Made by a program: the position numbers and the translations under genes
Shown: positions 25,801-37,800 of the stretch, piece by piece
How the letters are laid out: every line of letters begins with the position of its first letter
Numbering within the stretch: position 1 is the first letter of the stretch
The notes under the pieces: model-generated
Databases searched by the model: none
Seen by the model: the letters and a program-made list of their open reading frames with translations, nothing else
Told to the model about the DNA's origin: nothing
Assembly (NCBI GenBank): GCA_949775045.1
Contig: OX459104.1
Location: forward strand, 718,501 to 782,500
Origin: Metridium senile
Lineage: Eukaryota; Cnidaria; Anthozoa; Actiniaria; Metridiidae
Length of the DNA stretch: 64,000 nucleotides
Reading direction: 5' to 3'

Positions 25801-27679
25801 AACAATGTGAAAAGCTATGGTCCTTTTAATCAATCAATAACTTTATTAAAGTCTCAAGTCTTCTAGCTTTACACATGTGTAATACTAATCGGTATTACAC
25901 ATTACACATTGTTAGTAGTAGCTAGCAGTATTGTAATATTATGATGATGGTGGCAGTGCTGGTGGTGCATGTTGGTGATGATGGCCATAGTGATGGAAAC
26001 ATTACAGTGCGACTCTCCATACCATAGTCACTTACAAAAACTTTTGATTAATTTTTGACATTATTTTGACATTTTTTCATCTCAATTAGACCAATCAGGT
26101 ACAAGTTAATATCAACAGGTGGAGTTTACATCAAAAGGCGGAGACTTTATAGAAAGTTTGATGTCTGTAATTGGTCCGATTGAGATGAAAATTAAATGTC
26201 AAAATAATGTCAAAAATTAACCAAAAGTTTTTTGTAAGTGACTGCAGTACACTCACTCTGTGAGTCACACATGCAGTAAACAATTACTGCCTTCTTTCAA
26301 AAACAAGTTCAAAACACTTCTTTTCGACAATTAGCTGGTATATTTTTTCCCTGTTGGTGTAAAGCTCACCAAGATTTAATGGGGCCCGCTATATAAGAAA
26401 TTGATTATTATTATCATTTTAATGATGATATTAGCAGTGATGTTGACAATGATGATGATGATAATAATGATAATGAAAAAGATAATAATTTACCTGTATG
26501 ATAAAAATATTATTTTAAAATATTATAGTGATAATAATGATGATGATGACAATAATGATGATAAAGTAATAATTAAGAAATAGAAGACGATTTTCCGTGT
26601 TATATAGCCTGATCTAAACACGCGTGATGTTGGGAGAACACGAGAGAGCGTAGGAAAAGCACAAGCCGTTTTTTGAGGCTATAAATCGGCATTTTAATTG
26701 CTGATAAGAATAGCAATTCTCAATACGCGTGCCATCAATACGCGCGTGCATGTTTAGATAGCCTCATCCAACACGGTTTTTGACCAATCAGAGCATGCGT
26801 ACTATCTAAATTATTTTATAATAATGATTATATGCTTAAATGATAATGATGCTATAAGTTATATAGTAAAGTTATAATGATGGTAATAATTTTAATTTTA
26901 TGCAACTAACTTGTTGTTTAGTCAACTGTTCTCTGTCTATTGGACATTCTTGTTTTCTGTGAAACAATTAAATATCATAATCACACAATTCATGAGAAAT
27001 TCTACTCTTAGAGTGATATTACTAATTTGTATGGATAAAATTTTACATTCAAAAAATCATATCTCAGCCGTTTCACACTCAAATGATCCCAAATTTTTGG
27101 GCAGCCTATATTTTGACTAGCATTCTATGATGAAAGTAGTCTGAATACGAAAAGATAAAAACAAAACAAAATTGTGACGTCATCACTTCGCGATCGGTAC
27201 TCTATTTCGGTTTTGATATTTTGTTCATTATCGGTTGACGGTGCATTTTGAAATTTACAATATCGGTTTTGTTTTTGCAAGTTTAAAAACAAATTTAAAA
27301 TCAAGTTTGGAAGAATAAATCGAGCCTTCCAACCTCGATAGGAACGCTTCAGTAGGCTTGGCTGCAACTCGACCCGAGTTTCATAGCATATTTTCATATT
27401 TCTGTATAATATTTACCAATTAAAGTATTCAGTTAACTACCAAAGAACAACATTATCAGTATTAATTAACATGTAAACGAATATAGAATGAAATAATACA
27501 TTAGAAAATGATACATACCCGGATTTCTTGTGGGCAAACATCAGACAATCTTTGCAAAATTGATGTCCACATTTTGTTTGGACCGGGCTTCGTAGAACTG
27601 ACTGGCAAATACTACAAATATATTCCTCTATAGGATCCACAAACTTATAGTCAAACCCTGAAGGCTGTTTTTGAGCCAT
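16894..27679 (-). CDS. TRAF-like RING/zinc-finger/coiled-coil membrane protein, gene B
   Basis: Seven exons on the minus strand: 27519-27679, 26911-26956, 25512-25610, 20928-21032, 19804-20429, 17399-17545 and 16894-17080. The product is 456 residues and all phases agree. The RING lacks two residues (IP) and one acidic residue before the first Cys compared with A and C, but keeps all zinc ligands, ending CPID. Both TRAF-type fingers are intact. The coiled coil holds three copies of a 32-residue repeat (starting ENMFS, ending AKTNSVK). The C-terminus has a membrane segment at about 366-386 and a second hydrophobic pair at about 413-446. One base fewer than in C removes the ancestral stop, so B gains a short tail ending DTSHR. 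A splice donor (CAG|GTAATA) overlaps this stop, so a further 3' exon is possible. Intron 3 holds the 36-bp splice-site array and intron 5 a 1.4-kb fold-back element. The intact frame despite very large introns argues for selection. Confidence 0.8.
17608..18979. mobile_element. 1.37-kb fold-back element in gene B intron 5
   Basis: Terminal inverted repeats of about 300 bp (ends ACCTTTTCTTACTAA; internal ACACGTGAAATTCGGCAATG) surround a unique AT-rich middle without a transposase. Gene C has the uninterrupted intron sequence near 35510-35540, which serves as an empty site. Confidence 0.9.
20440..20910. repeat. ATC/ATT microsatellite in gene B intron 4
   Basis: CATCATCAT and TTATATTCATCACTATTATC tracts. 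The long minus-strand frame through it is fused to true exon 4 only by chance. Confidence 0.9.
21262..21705 (+). mobile_element. tRNA-derived SINE in gene B intron 3
   Basis: The 5' end has a pol III A box (TGGCTTAGTTGG) and B box (GGTTCGCATCC) at tRNA spacing, but the acceptor stem does not pair well, so it is tRNA-derived and not a tRNA gene. A body of about 350 bp follows, ending near AAAGGGATCTGGCTGTGTAT. Gene C has continuous intron sequence at the matching place (about 38075-38095). Confidence 0.8.
21787..25511 (-). repeat. 36-bp minisatellite made of repeated 5' splice sites (gene B intron 3)
   Basis: About 100 tandem 36-bp units abut exon 3 of gene B. On the minus strand each unit carries CATTCAG|GTACTTATT, identical to the exon-3/intron-3 boundary, followed by AT-rich intron start. 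Thirty-six bases are twelve codons and the frame matches exon 3, so the array would read VLINDYYLIHIQ per unit. The frame is open from the exon for about 13 units, then shifts at a shortened unit near 25005 and stays open in another frame to about 24020. Farther units have a TAATTAATA variant that creates stops. Variants alternate GTACTT/GTAGTT. The simplest reading is intronic; splicing at distal donors would add repeats to the protein. Confidence 0.95.
26025..26243. mobile_element. hairpin MITE in gene B intron 2
   Basis: Inverted ends AGTCACTTACAAAAA and complement, with TTGACATTATTTTGACATTT inside the arms. Confidence 0.85.
26275..26430 (+). pseudogene. non-LTR retrotransposon 3' end (gene B intron 2)
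   Basis: The plus strand reads LPSFKNKFKTLLFDN then a stop, the usual last residues of CR1/L2-type reverse transcriptases (FK..LKT.LF). A non-coding tail follows and runs into an ATT/ATG microsatellite (26401-26580). Confidence 0.6.
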
Positions 27680-27773
27680 TTTAGTTAATAAAAACAGCCA
27701 GCAAACAAGAAAATAAAACTACATTCTTAAAAACAAAATTTGCCACAGGTAGACCGAATTCTGAGAAAGTGGT
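27680..27773 (-). promoter_or_regulatory. truncated promoter-proximal sequence of gene B
   Basis: The first 94 bp upstream of the B start codon match the A and C upstream region. They end at GAGAAAGTGGT, where a 3.7-kb element intervenes; the rest of the conserved region resumes at 31499. Confidence 0.5.
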
Positions 27774-27839
27774 TATACCACTTCATGTAACACACACATA
27801 GTGGTTTACTATATTTCTTTGTATATATGTGTCCCATAA

Positions 27840-28280
27840 CCATACATAAATATACTTTGACATACATAGCCATACATCAGCATACATAGCCATGCATGGC
27901 CATGCATAGGCATACATAGGCATATATAGGCATACATAGCCATGCATAGGCATACATAGCCAAACATAGCCATACATAGCAATACATAGCCATACATAGG
28001 CATACATAGGCATACATAGGCATACATAGGCATACTAAGCCATACATAGCCATACATAGCCATACATAGGCATACATAGGCATACACAGGCATACATAGG
28101 CATACATAGGCATACATAGGCATACATAGCCATACTTAGCCATACATAGCCATACATAGCCATACATAGCCATACATAGCCATACATAGCCATACATAGG
28201 CATACATAGCCATACATAGGCATACATAGCCATACATAGCCATACATAGCCATACATAGGCATGCATATAGCCATACATT
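27840..28280. repeat. 10-bp minisatellite (CATACATAGC/G)n
   Basis: About 44 decamers CATACATAGC or CATACATAGG. The reverse complement of the same unit recurs at 31295-31440 at the other end of the enclosing element. The open frames (MPMYAYVCL-type) are by-products. Confidence 0.95.
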
Positions 28281-29464
28281 GTTACGGGGGAATAAAACGG
28301 GATGCACGCAGGGTATATGCAAGTTTGTATACTGCATGTTTTATAACTATACTTATTTCAGATAATATTTCAGATATTTGAGCTCTCTCAACTCTTAGCC
28401 GTTTATAAAAAATGAAAAAAACTACATCTCAACGATTGAGTATGATACACAATTTAATGCGTACCATGGTACTAATTTTCGCGTGCATTTAAGTTTGTGA
28501 AATTATGGTCGGCCTATCTTGTGTGTCTTTTTTCGCGATTTGGGTGCAGAATTATTTTCTAATGAAATCAACTTTCGCAAAAATGAAAAAAAGAACATTT
28601 GATTTTGAGAATTATTATCCCGTAATCACGACCGCATGCTATTTTTTTAAGATGATCAAAGTTAAACTGAAGACTTCGAAATTGTTTTGATGTAAAAAAA
28701 AAAGAGTCATGTGCAAATGCATTGACCTGTATGTAAATAAAAAATAAATGTATGCAAATGGGTAAGATTTAAGGTCAATGCTAAATGACATGCTAAAAAT
28801 CAGGTATTCCTACCAACACATCAATTGAGGGAAGGTGGGTGGGGATATAAGAGTTGTAGAGTGCATGTCGTGGCAAGTGTGAATATATATGTGGTGTTTT
28901 AAACTGAGGTGGAATTAGAACGATATAGTATGTGGAATGTAAAGGAAATATCTTAATGAATGCAAGGGTGATGCATATGAATCGACTGTAGGTGTACATG
29001 TGGAGTGATAACGTTGGTATGATAATGGTGAAAGAAATTCATAAAAGAAAAGTAAGAATAAAAATATGTTATGAATAATAGTAATAATGATAATGAGTAA
29101 ATTAATGTGTTTTAACATTGACCTATTCCTCACCCATGCACTACTACCTTGTTTCTACTCTAGCTGCCTTCTACATTCTCGTTACAGTCTTTTTTATCAC
29201 TCCTATCATTACCACCACCAATCTAATTTCTCATTACCATCATTATTTATATTCGTCAACATTGTTCATTCCTCTACATTCACCTAGCCCTTCACTTTAT
29301 TCGTATCCAATCACTTTCACCCACTTTATTGCCACTACATCATTCCTTTATTTATATATTCATCCATTCTTCATCTGTTTATTTATCAATTTATTCATTC
29401 ATTTCATTTTTTTTTACCTTTTGTCCATATATTTTCTATTTATCTATTCATTTATTTATTAGTT

Positions 29465-31135
29465 TTCCATCTATATCATTCATCATCCATCATTCATCAT
29501 CCATCATTCATCATCCATCATTCATTATTCATCATCCATCATTCATTAATCCATCATTCGTCATCCATCATTCATTCATCTATCATCCATTCATTCATCC
29601 ATCATTCATCATCCACCATTCATTCATTCATCCATCATTCATCCATCATTCATCATCCATAATTCATCATTCATTCATCCATCATTCATCATCCTTCATT
29701 CATCATCCATCATTCATCATCCATCATTCATCATCCATCATTCATCATCCATCATTCATCATCCATCATTCATCATCCTTCATTCATCATCCATCATTCA
29801 TCATCCATCATTCATCATCCATCATTCATCATCCATCATTCATCATCCTTCATTCATCATCCTTCATTCATCATCCATCATTCATTATCCATCATTCATT
29901 CATCCATCATTCATCATCCTTCATTCATCATCCTTCATTCATCATCCATCATTCATCATCCATCATTTATCCATCATTCATCATCCATCATTCATTATCC
30001 ATCATTCATCATCCATCATTCATCATCCATCATTCATTCATCCATCATTCATCATCCTTCATTCATCATCCATCATTCATCATCCATCATTCATTATCCA
30101 TCATTCATCATCCATCATTCATCATCCATCATTCATTCATCCATCATTCATCCATCATTCATCATCCTTCATTCATCATCCATCATTCATCATCCATCAT
30201 TCATTATCCATCATTCATTCATCCATCATTCATCCATCATTCATCATCCTTCATTCATCATCCATCATTCATCATCCATCATTCATTCATCCATCATTCA
30301 TTCATCATTCATCATCCTTCATTCATCATCCATCATTCATCATTCATTCATCCATCATTCATCCATCATTCATCATCCTTCATTCATCATCCATCATTCA
30401 TCATCCATCATTCATTATCCATCATTCATCATCCATCATTCATCATCCATCATTCATTCATCCATCATTCATCCATCATTCATCATCCTTCATTCATCAT
30501 CCATCATTCATCATCCATCATTCATTATCCATCATTCATTCATCCATCATTCATCCATCATTCATCATCCTTCATTCATCATTCATCATTCATCATTCAT
30601 TCATCCATCATTCATCCATCATTCATCATCCTTCATTCATCATCCATCATTCATCATCCATCATTCATTATCCATCATTCATCATCCATCATTCATTCAT
30701 CCATCATTCATTCATCATTCATCATCCTTCATTCATCATTCATCATCCATCATTCATTCATCCATCATTCATCATCCTTCATTCATCATCCATCATTCAT
30801 CATTCATTCATTCATCATTCATCATTCATCATCCATCATTCATCATCCATCATTCATTATCCATCATTCATCCATCATTCATCATCCTTCATTCATCATC
30901 CATCATTCATCATCCATCATTCATCATCCTTCATTCATCATCCATCATTCATCATCCATCATTCATTATCCATCATTCATTATCCATCATTCATTCATCC
31001 ATCATTCATTCATCCATCATTCATCATTCATTCATCCATCATTCATCCATCATTCATCATCCATCATTCATTATCCATCATTCATCCATCATCCATTCAT
31101 CCATCATTCATCCATCATCCATCATCGATCCATCT
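29465..31135. repeat. (ATTCATCATCC)n-type minisatellite
   Basis: About 1.65 kb of interspersed CATTCATCATCCAT, ATTCATTCATCC and CATCATCCTTCATT words with higher-order blocks of about 100-300 bp. A 658-codon open frame spans it but is pure SSFIHHPSFI repeats and is not a credible gene. Confidence 0.93.
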
Positions 31136-31999
31136 TTCATCTTTTATTCTTCATCCATTCTTCATTCCTCATTTCTTCATTTATCCTTTCACTCATTTTT
31201 TATTTTTTTTACTATCTTTTTTTTTCATTTTATTTATTTTTTATTTATCTAGTTGTTTTCAATCTGTATATCTATTTTTTTGTTTATTTGTATGGCTATG
31301 TATGACTATGTATGACTATGTATGGCTATGTATGGCTATGTATGGCTAAGTATGCCTATGTATGGCTATGTATGCCTGTATGGCTATGTATGGTTATATA
31401 TACGTATGTAGGCCTATGTATTTGATGTATGGTTATGGAACACATATATACAAAGAAATATAAGAACCACTATGTGTGTGTTACATGAAGTCCTAACCGA
31501 GAAAGTGGTGATTAACCGCTGACTGGACAGTGTGTGTCTGCAGGCGATAGCTGGACCACAGGCAGTCCAGACAATGCTTTTGAGACTAAAATGGAAAAAA
31601 TAAATAATTGAAATTATAGAATCGTCCCAAATAAATATTCTAAACGTTAACTTGCATTGCTTTGGCTACTGTTGATGGTGATAATGGTAGCAACAATGAA
31701 GATAAAATAGAAAATAAATATATATATTATTTCTAAAAGCGCGCGAAACGCTGTAGTTGGATGCACCGCTGATCATAGAAATCGCGTCTGCAGATTGGTT
31801 CCAGAATTTCAAACTTGTGTATTTGCGGCCCTTGAAGCGTCATTTGCGCTCCGCTCGTGCATGTCTTTTTATTGATATCATTATTTAACTTATTCTACTT
31901 TTACTGACAATATATTTAATTTTCTAAAGGGCCAGTGTAAGATTAGCTATGCTAAACTGGTGTATTTTGCAAAGAGTTTTTAGACCTTCTTTCAATAAA

Positions 32000-32145
32000 G
32001 TTTATCTGTCTGTCTGTCAGTCCGTCTGTCAGTCCGTCTGTCAGTCCGTCTGTCTATCCGCCCGCCCGCCCGTCCGTCCGCCCGTCCGTCCGCCCGTCCG
32101 TCCGCCTGCCCGTCCGACCGTCTGTCTGTCCGTCCGTCTGAATGC
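32000..32145. repeat. 12-bp minisatellite, shorter allele
   Basis: Same GTCCGTCTGTCA/CCGCCCGTCCGT array as at 14075-14325 but about 100 bp shorter. Confidence 0.93.
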
Positions 32146-32356
32146 ATAAATACATACATAGGTTTTACCTCTTCTTCAGTCTCTGCAGAAGCTAGAGTAA
32201 CTTTCGTCTATCTTAATGTTTCCTATTTATTGCAGCTTTAAATAGCTGGTCCTGAGTGAAAAATGACTCGTTTTTAACAACTACCTGTTCTAAAAGTGAA
32301 GGTGTATGTCGTCCTACTTTACAATATTTATCATCATTAAAAAGTCATTGTTTTGT

Positions 32357-32589
32357 GAGGGTCCTGAAGGGGGGGTCCGAATCCCATTTCCCAGTTTATA
32401 TTTGGACCAAATCCCAGTCAAAAATCACATAATACCATCAGTTTTGCTTAAGTTTTTTTAAGTTTTCAATCCCATTCCCATTTTCTATTGTTCTTTTATT
32501 TGTAAATCCCAGTCCCAGTGCATCAATCCCATTTTCCCAGTCAAAAATAAGGCCAATCCCAGCTCCCATTTTACCACTTCAGGACCCTC
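32357..32589. mobile_element. 233-bp MITE absent from the other spacer
   Basis: Inverted ends GAGGGTCCTGAAG and CTTCAGGACCCTC flanked by TTTTG. The A/B spacer is uninterrupted at about 14533. The interior is rich in AATCCCAGT/AATCCCATT words. Confidence 0.88.
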
Positions 32590-32949
32590 TTTTGCTGCTT
32601 GAATTGTTATGTTCTCTTACATGTGGGCCTGGTTCTTCTTTTGTTGTCTTTTGATAAAATGTTCAATGTTCTGTGTGACATAATCGGTGAATATCCGAAT
32701 TTTTAGTCGTGCTAGAGGGCCCGACTCTAGTTTTACCTTTTAGCCAATATATGTATGTATGTATATGTATCTATCTGTCATGTCGCGTATAGGCCCCCAT
32801 GATGCTTTTAGAACGAACACAGGAAGCCTAAAGTCACGTGTTAAATCAAACTACCATGGAATGTTCATTCTATCATAAAATTAGAATTGTTTAGCCTCCT
32901 GTGTTGATTTTATGACTAGCCCGACTTCACGCTCATAGAGCGTCTAGTT

Positions 32950-34300
32950 AAGTTTAAATTTGAATCCGTTGTCCTCTTCTTCACTTAATCCATGTTTCCG
33001 ATGACCACCTCTAACAAGTTTTCGTACCATTTGACGATATGATTCTATGTTCAATTTTTCCATTTGTGATTTCGTTCAATTCCATTTCTGACAGGAATAG
33101 GTTACTCGACTTCTAACATAGCTATTTAGAAATATCACGCCAGGGGAGAGTTTTATCTTGTAATTCAGCAGTAGTTTATCTAGCTGCTTGAATTTGATTT
33201 TTGCGACATCTATGGGGTGACGTATTTCAGCTTGGCCAGTTGATTGTATTGTATACATACAGTAAAAACCTAAAGAATCACTATTTTCCGAGGTTAGGCT
33301 TAAGTGGTTTTTATGTAATTGGTATTTAGGGAGATATAAGGCTATGGTGGTTCTTAACTGGTTCTTATTTACAAAGCAAGAACAATTTCCATTATATGGT
33401 GTTTTTATTAATTTATATAAACATATACATAACATAATTTGTTGTTGTTGTTGAAAAAATCAATTTTAAATTTTAGATTTTAAATTTGGGTCATTCAGAC
33501 TTAACTTATATTTTTTCACCAAAATGAAAAAAAGGTGCTTAAAAAGCAAATTTTAGCCTCGTGGTTAATCCACTGGTTCTGTTTTATGCGGGTTTTTACT
33601 GTATCGCTTCCCAGATATCTGAATATGTCTAAATTCTCAAGCTTTATGCCATTTAAAGTTGCAACTGATGTTGGATATGGTGTGTCTGTAGTCGTCATGT
33701 TCTTTGTTTTTGTAGGATTTATTTCGAGGTGGCATCTATGAAGCGTTTCTTGTAGCAGGTTAATTGAGAGTTGTAGGCTGTTTTCATCTTAAAAGAAAAA
33801 TTAGGCGAGGATGCGCGAGGACGAGGCATTCGGTGGTCTTCAGGGATTCCAGGGATAAAACAATTCCTTTCAAAGTGATGGTGCAGATGTCTAGAGTGAA
33901 GAAAAAGAAGTTCCTATTAAAATACTTATAGCTTTATTTAGTTTTGTATCTCTTAAAGTGCGTATGAAACGGAAAAGGTGTCGACGATTCTAGAAAATGT
34001 AATTCTTGCAATATTTAATACGAACTTTTTTGAGAATTCCAATAAAAATTGAGGATTTTACAAGTTTTCGAATATACGTGTGTACCTTGCTTTTCTTTCA
34101 AAAATGTACTTGAATCGCTCGGCCAAAATGATACCTTTTCTATTGAAATATTTAAAAAACTTATAGTGGAGTAAACACAGCGGTCAAACGACCACGCATG
34201 CGCAGAGAAAGAAACCTTGCGGTACACCACAACTAAGCTCACAAAACGGTGATTTGTCTCCATTGATCACAATGTTAGATTTGGAGTTAGGTATTACTTT
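32950..34300 (-). pseudogene. decayed non-LTR reverse transcriptase (B/C spacer)
   Basis: Second copy of the relic at 15.08-16.39 kb. The thumb region at about 33604-33790 reads HLEINPTKTKN, TSVATLNGIKLENLDIF and RYLGS. A C-terminal piece lies near 32960-33080 (KMEKLNIESYRQMVRKLV). The GVPQG-containing piece is at about 34205-34290. A MITE at 33259-33603 splits it. Confidence 0.75.
33259..33603. mobile_element. MITE with TACAGTAAAAACC termini inside the RT relic
   Basis: Inverted termini TACAGTAAAAACC and GGTTTTTACTGTA bound 345 bp. The other spacer copy lacks this block at about 15288. Confidence 0.8.
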
Positions 34301-34821
34301 TCATCCTTTATCACAATCATAATCATATTTATATAATAATCATCATCAATATAACCATTATTATAATAGTAATCATAACAATCATTATAACTTTAATAAT
34401 AAACAAAACCAACACCATCGTAATCGCAATCACAATAATTGTTATAATCATAATTTTAATCATCATCATTATTATCATCAAAATCATCATCGAGGTGTAT
34501 TTATTTTATTGTATACATGTAGAGTATCTAAACTTCTCCGCAGGCAACTTTTTTTTACTTTTGGGCTTCCTTTTTTGAGAAGCGAGCCGAAAAGAGACTG
34601 GGACTGAGAGCGAAAAAAATGAGGGGGGAGGGGGTGAGGAGGGTAGGCCCCAATCTTCCTTCTCTCGGAAATCCCATTGGAATCCCACAGGAATCCCAAA
34701 GGAGAAAAAAAGGAGTAGCCTGCGGAGGAGGCTAGTAGAGTATCTAAAATCTATGTTTTGTTTTGTAAATAGATGATTTATGAATGAATATAACCTGTGG
34801 CTGGTGTCGTAGTTGGTGTAA

Positions 34822-37800
34822 TCAGAAATTACAAGCTATTACAGCAACTACGACAGCAAGCAAGGCACGTAAGAACCAAGAGCCTAGGATGTAAATAAGC
34901 ACTGCCAACAACGTCATCAGAACGTACTTTCCCAGTGAGAAAATGATTTTGATATCGACTTCATGTACCTTTAAAACACTGCAAAACAAAACCGTTTCTT
35001 CAGTTGTGAATGAATATAATAAGAGATTCTACTGATTGCAATTTGTTGCCCCTGACTTTAATAATTTAAAGTATTAAAATATTCATATGTTTCGATCTTT
35101 CAACACGTAGCATCTTTAGTGTTCTGACCAGTGTTTTTAGCCAAAAGCGGTTGTGGACAGAATACTTAAGAAGATCTTTGGTAACAGATCAAAACGTCAA
35201 TATATTTTTGTCAGCGACAACAAGTTACAATCATGACATGAACCTTAACTGAGAGTACAGTATAACTTTAGCGAAAGGAATTATCTTTAGTAAAATAAAT
35301 TATTATTTAAAATACTTACTCTTGGTTGAGTCGTGACTTTTGACAAACAAAACCCCTACCACCATCATCGTGACCACTGCTACCACCATCACCAATATGA
35401 TTAGATCGTACTTCACTTTTTGAAGTGTACCAGTCAGGGTTTCAATTTCAATTTTCCATAAAGCACTGCAAACCAAAACCTTTTCATTAGTTTTGAAAGA
35501 ATATGATACGAGATAAAAAATATGAATTTGTTTTCAAGTGTCTTAATAGATTTTGTAAAGGTTATATATTGTTACCGAGGTAAAGCTTCTAAATAAGATC
35601 ATATGTGCTATATTTTCACATGTGAAAAAAACGATACGTCCAATCAGCGTTGCGTACACACTTTTCACGTGTGAAAATATAACCAATCAGATTTGAGTAC
35701 TGAGAGTTTCAGCCAATCAGGAAACGAGAATCAAACCCCATTGGAAAGTCAATAACTAGATATCAACCTGGATCAGTTCCTTTGTTAATTAGTTAGGTGA
35801 ATATCAAGGATATAGACCGCTAATGAACAAAAGAAACTGACTCATGATGATATAGTAGTTTTATACTCACTTTTGGTCCCGTTGTTCACAAATATTTGTA
35901 AACAATCCGATGCATTTCTCATCAAGGCTGTAAATCATACTTCTATTTGTGGCCATATCTTTATTTATTTTCTTAGAATTTTCTTTTAGTTGGTTCTCAA
36001 GTAAAACACATTTTCTACGAACAAGTTGGGTTGTCTTGTCTTGGATTTTTCTGATAGCATCATCTGTTTGTTCAGAAATTCCATGTACTTGGTGCTCAAG
36101 CGATGAAAGTTGATCGGTTATTGAAGTAATGTTCTTTCCATGGTCACGAACATGTTGTTCGGTATTTTTACATTTCTCTTTAATGTCGTTCAATTCAACT
36201 TCGAGTTGTCCCAGCTCTTCTGTTACACTTTGATTGTTTTCATCTATTGCATTAGTATTTGAAACAGACGTTACAATTAATTCTTGTTGTATTGCCAGAA
36301 ACTGTTTTTTCAGATTGTAAGTTTGGTCTTTTACTGAATTTGTCTTGGCTTCAAAGTCTTTGGCCATGGTTTCCACTTGTAGTTTAAGTTTTTTGTTCTC
36401 TTCTTGGAGAGAAAACATCTTTTCCATTGTGAAGGCAAGATGATGTGTAATGACATGTTCACTGTGGGATTTCCGTGGACCCTAACAAAAAAGTAATATC
36501 ATAAGTATCATCATCATTACCGTTATCACTACCATCATTGACATCATCATCATCATAACCATAATCATCATCACCATTATAATTATCATCACATACATCA
36601 TCATAACCTTCATCAATATTACTACCATCATTGACATCTTTGGAACTCTCTACCTCAATCGATTAGAACTATCTCTTCTATTACTTCGTTTAAAACTCAA
36701 CTTAAAACTCATTTATTTAAATCAACGTTTAGTGTATAATATTTTTTCTAAGTTTTTTAAATAGTTTTATATTTTTGTATTACAGCGCCTAGAACAGCGA
36801 TGAATAGGCGCTTTTTAAGTATTATTATTATTATAATTATCATCACATACATCATCATAATCTTCATCAATATTATCACCATGATCACTATTATCATCAC
36901 CGTTGTCATCACCATCATCATCACCATTATTATTATCATCATCACCATTATTATTATCATCATCACCATTATTATTATCATCATCATCACCATTATTATT
37001 AGCATCATCACCATTATTATTATCATCATCACCATTATTATTATCATCATCACCATTATTATTATCATCATCACCATTATTATCATCATCACCATTATTA
37101 TTATCATCATTGACACCATTATTATTATCATCACCATTATTATTATCATCATCACCATTATTATTATCATCATCACCATTATTATTATCATCATCACCAT
37201 TATTATTATCATCATCACCATTATTATTATCATCATCATCATCATTATTATTATCATCATCACCATTATTATTATCATCATCACCATTATTATTATCATC
37301 ATTATCATTATCATCATCACCATTATTATTATCATCATCACCATTATTATATTATCATCATCACCATTATTATTATCATCATTACCATTATTAATATCAT
37401 CATCACCATTATTATTATCATCATCACCATTATGGTCATCACCATTATCATCATCATCAAATAATCATCATTGCGTTCATCACTTTATTGACATCATTAT
37501 AAGAATCTTCATTACAATTATTACCATTATCATCATCACTATCATCACTATTATCATCATCGTCGTGATCGCCACCATAATCATCACTATCATCATTATT
37601 TAAAAATCCTTATTAATACCTCAAAGTCACATCCAAAGGGTTTGTAGCTACATGGTATAACTCTCATGGGACATGTGTCCAAGTGATTCTGGCTGACGGC
37701 CTGCCCAGGCTTAACTGGCTTGCTCTATGATAAACAAAAAGCAAACTATCATTAAGTTGGTATAAAACGTTTTTATCAATTGTAGATTTTCTTGCATGCT

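Larger units (their letters stand above)
27774..31498. mobile_element. 3.7-kb inverted-repeat element inserted upstream of gene B
   Basis: The inverted ends include ACTTCATGTAACACACACAT and ATTTCTTTGTATATATGTGT with their complements near 31425-31490. The 11-bp sequence GAGAAAGTGGT flanks both sides (27763-27773, 31499-31509), consistent with a target-site duplication. Inside the ends are 10-bp repeats; the middle has AT-rich DNA and a large TCATCCAT array. No transposase is recognisable, so it is either non-autonomous or a composite. Confidence 0.75.
31499..34790. repeat. duplicated intergenic spacer (copy of 13.59-16.86 kb)
   Basis: The order and sequence follow the A/B spacer nearly throughout: upstream conserved region, AAAGCGCGCGAAACGCTGTA, 12-bp minisatellite, reverse transcriptase relic, microsatellite, then the 3' end of the next gene. 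It shows that the tandem duplication unit includes both gene and spacer. Confidence 0.9.

Noticed and set aside
29329..31305. 658-codon open frame
   Set aside because: It is wholly composed of a TCATCCAT minisatellite, and the repeat lacks stops by composition alone.
36800..37603. 267-codon poly-Ile frame and similar Leu/Ser frames
   Set aside because: Pure (ATT/ATC)n microsatellite translation.
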